A stretch of DNA of 26,954 bases, taken from positions 1-26,954 of IMG/VR virus record IMGVR_UViG_3300021960_000417; one strand, 5' to 3'. The notes under the pieces are model-generated. The model worked only from the letters and a program-made list of their open reading frames with translations, was not told the DNA's origin and did not search any database. Within the stretch, counting starts at the first letter, position 1, and the number at the start of each line of letters is the position of its first letter. The position numbers and the translations under genes were made by a program. This document shows, one piece after another, positions 23,030 through 26,954 of the stretch. This stretch comes from a virus.

Positions 23030-23036
23030 TATTTAG
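23030..23036 (-). promoter_or_regulatory. Late-promoter-like motif CTAAATA before gp18
   Basis: CTAAATA lies 35 nt before the sheath ATG, in the 84-nt gap after the zinc-ribbon gene. It is the same heptamer as before gp20. Confidence 0.5.
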
Positions 23037-23078
23037 GAAAAGGGGCATTTTCAATGGGAAAACAATGCATGAACAGAA

Positions 23079-23309
23079 TTACCAGTCAGGATATTCCCAC
23101 TTATCAAGAACCCTAGAAATCATCCTACTAGCAACAACTCTTTTTATCGTACATTCTTTACACTCATAAGAATATGATGATGGGAGAGTAACTCTTCTTT
23201 TTCTTATTAGATAATAGTCTTCTAATAAATTTTTGACAACCCCACAAGTTCTACATCTCCTATCAGAAAATAGTAAATGTTCTAAATCTATATTGTCATC
23301 TAAATCCAT
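23079..23309 (-). CDS. Small zinc-ribbon protein between gp17 and gp18, 76 aa
   Basis: Two CxxC knuckles, CRTC (Cys19, Cys22) and CKEC (Cys50, Cys53), are separated by 27 residues, so a four-cysteine zinc ribbon is likely. The surrounding pattern CRTCGVVKNLLEDYYLIRKR then SYECKECTIKR resembles the zinc-binding N-terminal part of phage HNH endonucleases. No HNH core follows, so the protein may be a stand-alone zinc module. ATG 23309 overlaps the terminase stop as TAATG; a GTG five codons earlier is less likely. Its location invites a role in packaging or DNA binding, but that is only positional inference. Confidence 0.8.
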   Translation of the reverse strand: MDLDDNIDLEHLLFSDRRCRTCGVVKNLLEDYYLIRKRRVTLPSSYSYECKECTIKRVVASRMISRVLDKWEYPDW

Positions 23310-24952
23310 TATCGATAATCCCACATGTAAGAACGATCACCATATTCATCAAGATGCCAGCGGTCTCCATCTTGATCGACAAAACTAGACTCATCTAAAC
23401 CATCAAGAATGAAACCAAATGGTGCCATATCTTGTTCGATTTGATTTTTCTGCTCTTCATAGATTCTTTTGCGGACATCATTATCCGTCATTTCTTTAAA
23501 GTAATCTTGAGCAACTAACCAAGAGAATATAACAAGACACATTGCCAAGTCATCATTACAACCCTCTTCTGCTTCAAATGAATTGTGCCTTTGGGCGAAT
23601 GTTGTAAGTTCCGATATAATCTCATAATCTACAGTCAGTAACTTATCATCCTCCATCAAAGTTTTTAAGTTTGAACATCCCAACTTTTTCACTGCTTGAG
23701 TCATCCTAACTCCAAGTTGGGATTTCTTACCACTAAAACCAGTTCCTACGATTTGACCTGCACGTCCTCTCATTGCACACATGAGAACGTTATCATATTC
23801 CAAGTCAAAGTGAAGTATGTTTGCAACTTGATCCCCAATATCATTAACTTCTACAAGTAACCAAGCACCATTATATCCTTTTGCAACTTCATAGATTACG
23901 CTTGGAAACAACATGGGTTTGATTTCATTGTTTCTATATTTTGCCACCACCTTGTATGGAAACTCGGTGATGTCAAACACAATGAATGCAGAATAGTCAT
24001 TACCCATACCACGGGCAACGTCAACTGTCATCAAATAGTTGTGCTCTTCTTTCGGGTGCTCATAAATGTCAAGTCCTGCATTTCTTTGTATCGGGCTTTC
24101 GTATACAAGATTTCTAAGTTTTGCTGGATTGATAAGGGTATTAACAGATCCTAAGAACTCACACTCAAACTCAACTTTGAATTGTGCTTCCGAAGTGTTT
24201 GCAATAGTCTGTTCTTTCCAGGCATCATCTCTACCTGGAACTTCTGACCAGTGAACGTCTGTAGGTACATATTCATTTTTATTTCTTTCCGCATCATGCC
24301 ACATGCGGTAGAAATGATTCATACCGCGAGGTGTGGAGACGATAATTACTTTTGTGCTCTGTCCAGAAGAAATAGTAGGATAAACAGAGGCAAAGAAGTC
24401 ATCAGCAATGTGATTCGGGATGAACGCGAACTCGTCAAGAAAGATGACATTATAGGATCCGCCTCGGACAGCAGATGACGAAGTAGAGTTAGACGAAATT
24501 TTGGAGCCATTTTCTAATTCTAGACTACCTTTGTTCCATGATATAATACCTTGCTGCATCCACTTTGGCAAGTTTTCGTAGGCAAGTTGTAACCTACCAA
24601 GAAGATCTCTTGCCGTTGACGCCTTGTTGGCAAGAATAGCAATATTTACGTTGTCATTGAATACTGCATAGTGTAAGAGATAGGACACGCAAGTTGTTGA
24701 CTTACCTGTCTGTCTGGGCATCTTACAGATATTAAATCTGTTCTTGTGGAAGTTTTCAATAAGTTTCTCTTGAAAGGGGTACATATCAAATGGAACAAGT
24801 CCATGATCAAGAGAGACGATTTTTATATAATTTTTTGCAAAATATACCGGATCTTCTTTACACTTGAGGAACTCAATGATTTGATCCTCAGTGAATTCTA
24901 TTTGTGTATTTGCTCTTTTTAGATTAGGATTACCAAGATAAACTTCACTCAT
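23309..24952 (-). CDS. 17: Terminase large subunit gp17
   Basis: gp17 is the ATP-driven packaging motor and headful nuclease. The 547-aa protein has Walker A PRQTGKST (residues 79-86), Walker B VIFLDE (169-174) and coupling motif STPRG (206-210) in the ATPase domain. In the RNase H-like nuclease domain the three acidic positions are visible: Asp311 (TVDVARG), Glu368 (LLVEVND) and Asp467/468 (GCNDDLAMCLVIF), equivalent to T4 Asp401, Glu458 and Asp542. It is shorter than T4 gp17 (610 aa), mainly at the termini. Its stop overlaps the zinc-ribbon start. The small terminase gp16 is not directly upstream, unlike in T4. Confidence 0.98.
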   Translation of the reverse strand: MSEVYLGNPNLKRANTQIEFTEDQIIEFLKCKEDPVYFAKNYIKIVSLDHGLVPFDMYPFQEKLIENFHKNRFNICKMPRQTGKSTTCVSYLLHYAVFNDNVNIAILANKASTARDLLGRLQLAYENLPKWMQQGIISWNKGSLELENGSKISSNSTSSSAVRGGSYNVIFLDEFAFIPNHIADDFFASVYPTISSGQSTKVIIVSTPRGMNHFYRMWHDAERNKNEYVPTDVHWSEVPGRDDAWKEQTIANTSEAQFKVEFECEFLGSVNTLINPAKLRNLVYESPIQRNAGLDIYEHPKEEHNYLMTVDVARGMGNDYSAFIVFDITEFPYKVVAKYRNNEIKPMLFPSVIYEVAKGYNGAWLLVEVNDIGDQVANILHFDLEYDNVLMCAMRGRAGQIVGTGFSGKKSQLGVRMTQAVKKLGCSNLKTLMEDDKLLTVDYEIISELTTFAQRHNSFEAEEGCNDDLAMCLVIFSWLVAQDYFKEMTDNDVRKRIYEEQKNQIEQDMAPFGFILDGLDESSFVDQDGDRWHLDEYGDRSYMWDYR

Positions 24953-24962
24953 AAAAAATTAC

Positions 24963-26318
24963 CTATCTAGTTTCTCGCCATTGAATAGTATTAAACACAT
25001 CCGTTGTTGTATTAGTATCTAGGTTGGTCACAATAACAGCAAAAATATTACTATCGTTAGAATCAATATTCTGTGCAATATAAGATCTTCTTGCAGCAGT
25101 TGGATTGAATGCAACGGTAGCAGATGCTTGCTGACCTGATGGGTTATTAGCAGCAATCAAAGATGCCTGTCTCAAATCTCCATCAGTTGTTGTGAAGTTG
25201 GTTCCTACAGTAACATTATACTCAACTGCTGAATCAGAATCAGCATCCACCCAACTTCCACCAGTAATATTGTTATTACTTGGTAGTCTCCAAATCTCAA
25301 TTCTACAGTTTGCGGCATCACTCAAACATTCAATATCCGTTACTCTTACAGTTGTTCTATTAGGAATTCCCTTAAATGTGTTCTTACAACGAATTGCCAT
25401 AACACACTGTCTCGCAGTCGCACCACCAGAAGAAGAGAATGATATTGGACCATTGAAGGCACCAAACTCAACACCAGTCTCAACATATCCACCTTCACTC
25501 ATTACAGTGGCACAAATTTGTTCCATTGATGTAATGCCAACAGCAGTTCCAGTATTTGCAACTTCACAACGAATCGGGAGTGAAGGTAAACTCCAATATG
25601 CGTGTTCTAACTTATTTGCATGTTGAAACTCGTGGAAGTAAAAATTAACTCCATCTAAAACTATTCCACATCTAAGTCTTCCAACTCCCAACCACTGAAA
25701 GTCTGTAATAAACAATTGAGTTTTTGTCCAATCAGCAGTTACACCAGATTGTCCAGTTCCATCTAAAGGATCTAAACTCCAGTCAGATTGATTGACAACT
25801 GTATCACTGGTAATTCCCGTATTATATGATCTTCTTACAACAGAAACAGTTCCGTCTCCTGCTTGCTGCAAAAATACTCCATTCCTATCATCAAAATATC
25901 CAACCTTTTTAGTTGTGTTTGCTCTATAATCAATAAAGTTGAAACTTGCCATAGCAAATTGAGATTTGCCCGGCATATAGTGGTGATACATTCTTGACTG
26001 ATGTATTACCTGTGAGGTTGAACCAACACCAACTATAAGACCAATAGATGCTGTGTTTGCATTTACAACTGTTGTTGAACCAGCGCCAATTTTTTTCGTT
26101 AATAATTCAACTTCTTCACCATAAATGTGAGAATAATCTGCAAGAGTGTGTGGCTCAGATACGCGCATTCTACCAAACGCATCAAATCCTCCACCACCTA
26201 CTCCAGTAGATACCCCACAGTTACCAATGTTGCCGTATCTATCGGCACACATAATAACTTCATGTAGTGTTCTTTCTTGATTTAAATAATCTTGTGTATT
26301 CTTATTCCACTGAGCCAT
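24963..26318 (-). CDS. Virion-type structural protein with DAFGRMRVSEP motif, 451 aa
   Basis: The motif GGFDAFGRMRVSEP (residues 43-56) after an N-terminal helical part is shared by many marine phage structural proteins (usual form DAFGRLRVSxP.TLFDS). The rest is Gly/Ser/Thr/Asn-rich and predicted all beta, with strand-like repeats such as KKVGYFDDRNGVFLQQAGDG and RTTVRVTDIECL, and has four or more cysteines. There is no coiled coil, signal peptide or enzyme motif. Relatives are usually annotated as virion or tail-associated proteins. Whether this one decorates the head, the neck or a fibre cannot be told from sequence. ATG 26318 is 2 nt after the preceding stop, and gp17 starts 10 nt after its end. 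Confidence 0.75.
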   Translation of the reverse strand: MAQWNKNTQDYLNQERTLHEVIMCADRYGNIGNCGVSTGVGGGGFDAFGRMRVSEPHTLADYSHIYGEEVELLTKKIGAGSTTVVNANTASIGLIVGVGSTSQVIHQSRMYHHYMPGKSQFAMASFNFIDYRANTTKKVGYFDDRNGVFLQQAGDGTVSVVRRSYNTGITSDTVVNQSDWSLDPLDGTGQSGVTADWTKTQLFITDFQWLGVGRLRCGIVLDGVNFYFHEFQHANKLEHAYWSLPSLPIRCEVANTGTAVGITSMEQICATVMSEGGYVETGVEFGAFNGPISFSSSGGATARQCVMAIRCKNTFKGIPNRTTVRVTDIECLSDAANCRIEIWRLPSNNNITGGSWVDADSDSAVEYNVTVGTNFTTTDGDLRQASLIAANNPSGQQASATVAFNPTAARRSYIAQNIDSNDSNIFAVIVTNLDTNTTTDVFNTIQWRETR

Positions 26319-26320
26319 AA

Positions 26321-26647
26321 TTAATCAGTCCAAGTTAATCTTTCTGGTTGATATCTTTTTACCCCTGTTATTCTAAGAGTACTATTTGATGATACATTCG
26401 CTGGATAAATGTTATGAACAACTGCTCCAGGATATTCTCCTTGTATTTGTTCCCCAAGGTGTTCTCTAGTTGGTAAATCTTTACAATTTATGTCCATACG
26501 ATAAAGACTACCTTGCCACATTACGTCTGCAACATAACTTTCACCAAAGTTTTGTGAGTTTGGTTGTGATCCACTCACATTTAAAGTTCCATTGAAATCA
26601 CCATTGATAGTAATACTCTCGGATAAAAATTTTTTAAAATCTTTCAT
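26321..26647 (-). CDS. 108-aa protein with head-targeting-like N-terminus
   Basis: The product begins MKDFKKFLSESITINGDFNG. MKDFKKFLSE matches the layout of T4 internal-protein targeting sequences (MKTYQEFIAE), and LSE|S is a good (L/I)-x-E cleavage site for gp21. The remainder is a beta-rich 98-residue domain with WQGSLYRMDINCKDLPTREH and a charged middle, unlike gp16. ATG 26647 overlaps the upstream stop as TAATG and has GGAGGT at 7 nt; the in-frame TTG at 26662 lies upstream of that ribosome site and is rejected. I do not recognise the mature domain. A packaged internal head protein is the inference from the N-terminus. Confidence 0.72.
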   Translation of the reverse strand: MKDFKKFLSESITINGDFNGTLNVSGSQPNSQNFGESYVADVMWQGSLYRMDINCKDLPTREHLGEQIQGEYPGAVVHNIYPANVSSNSTLRITGVKRYQPERLTWTD

Positions 26648-26954
26648 TAGTTGCACCTCCAACGACGCAGTGCTTTGTTAATTCTTGAATCTGGATCTCT
26701 TGCTGTTTTTGATGATGTTAGTTTTGATTTCATTCCTTTCATACGACGACAGAAGTTAGCACGACGTTCTGCTCTCTTCCCCTTTGGTTTCTTTTCAGTT
26801 ACTGCAGTTTGAAGTTTTGATCCAGGATTCTCACGACGATAAGCATCAACTGCTTTTTGACTTAAACCATCAGTTTTATCTTGACGATTGACTTTCTGCC
26901 AATCCTCATCAAGTTCTTCTCTCCAGTTTGAATATTCTTCCTCCTTAACACATC
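26647..26954 (-). CDS. Basic protein, N-terminus cut by window edge
   Basis: The open frame enters from the right edge and ends at TAA 26649-26647; the visible 101 residues contain no required start. The first part has EEEYSNWREELDEDWQ, a Y-S-N-W-R-x-(D/E)-L motif I associate with cyanophage virion proteins. The last 45 residues are basic and Cys-containing: KGKRAERRANFCRRMKGMKS, then DPDSRINKALRRWRC at the end. This fits a short conserved C-terminal domain found in marine phages (R-x-x-F-C-x-R...N-K-A-L-x-x-W-x-C), probably binding DNA or metal. The role is unknown. The stop overlaps the next start (TAATG). Confidence 0.75.
   Translation of the reverse strand, partial: CVKEEEYSNWREELDEDWQKVNRQDKTDGLSQKAVDAYRRENPGSKLQTAVTEKKPKGKRAERRANFCRRMKGMKSKLTSSKTARDPDSRINKALRRWRCN

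Noticed and set aside
1-26954. tRNA genes, integrase, attachment sites, insertion sequences
   Set aside because: The window is almost fully coding with gaps of at most about 140 nt, and I found no cloverleaf, transposase, integrase or flanking repeats.

Overview
This window is a stretch of the genome of a T4-like myovirus, most likely a marine cyanophage that infects Synechococcus or Prochlorococcus. It holds an unbroken T4-type morphogenesis module (gp17, gp18, gp19, gp20, core proteins, gp21, gp22, gp23, gp3) and a T4-type recombination/replication/late-transcription module (UvsY, UvsW, gp55, gp47, gp46, gp45). Interleaved with these are genes typical of cyanophages: a CobS-like MoxR ATPase, speD, a DUF3110 gene between 46 and 47, and a sulfotransferase. 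The host assignment is inferred from this gene content; no host marker is present. Every gene I can support lies on the minus strand, so transcription runs from base 26954 towards base 1.

Layout in transcription order. (1) 26954-24963: a truncated basic protein, a 108-aa protein with an internal-head-protein-like N-terminus, and a 451-aa virion-type protein. (2) 24952-20188: large terminase, a small zinc-ribbon protein, tail sheath and tail tube. (3) 20155-14739: portal, a 57-aa core-type protein, an 89-aa unknown, prohead protease, scaffold and major capsid protein, closed by a strong intrinsic terminator. (4) 14662-12182: a 51-aa protein, a gp3-type tail completion protein, UvsY, and a 440-aa protein that combines a head-targeting-like N-terminus, a nuclease-like motif and an Ala/Gln-rich tail. 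(5) 12142-10269: UvsW helicase and a small Sm-like candidate. (6) 10152-6000: gp55 (behind a sigma70-type promoter), gp47, DUF3110, gp46 and sulfotransferase. (7) 5862-3476: a large HExxH plus VWA protein and a Pro/Glu/Val-rich protein, ending at a terminator. (8) 3384-1: MoxR/CobS-like ATPase, DUF3310 protein, sliding clamp, SpeD and three small or partial unknowns.

Many neighbours overlap by 1 nt (TAATG or TGATG) or 4 nt (ATGA), which implies translational coupling and decides several start codons. TAAATA-core motifs resembling the T4 late promoter TATAAATA sit 17-37 nt before several start codons, and several contain the stop codon of the upstream gene. The logic matches T4: gp55 with the sliding clamp gp45 drives late transcription, gp46/47 with UvsY/UvsW carry out recombination-dependent replication, gp17 packages DNA through gp20, and gp21 matures the gp22/gp23 prohead. 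The parts least explained by the T4 model are the MoxR-like ATPase with the HExxH-VWA protein, the 440-aa capsid-targeted nuclease-like candidate, and the sulfotransferase coupled to gene 46.
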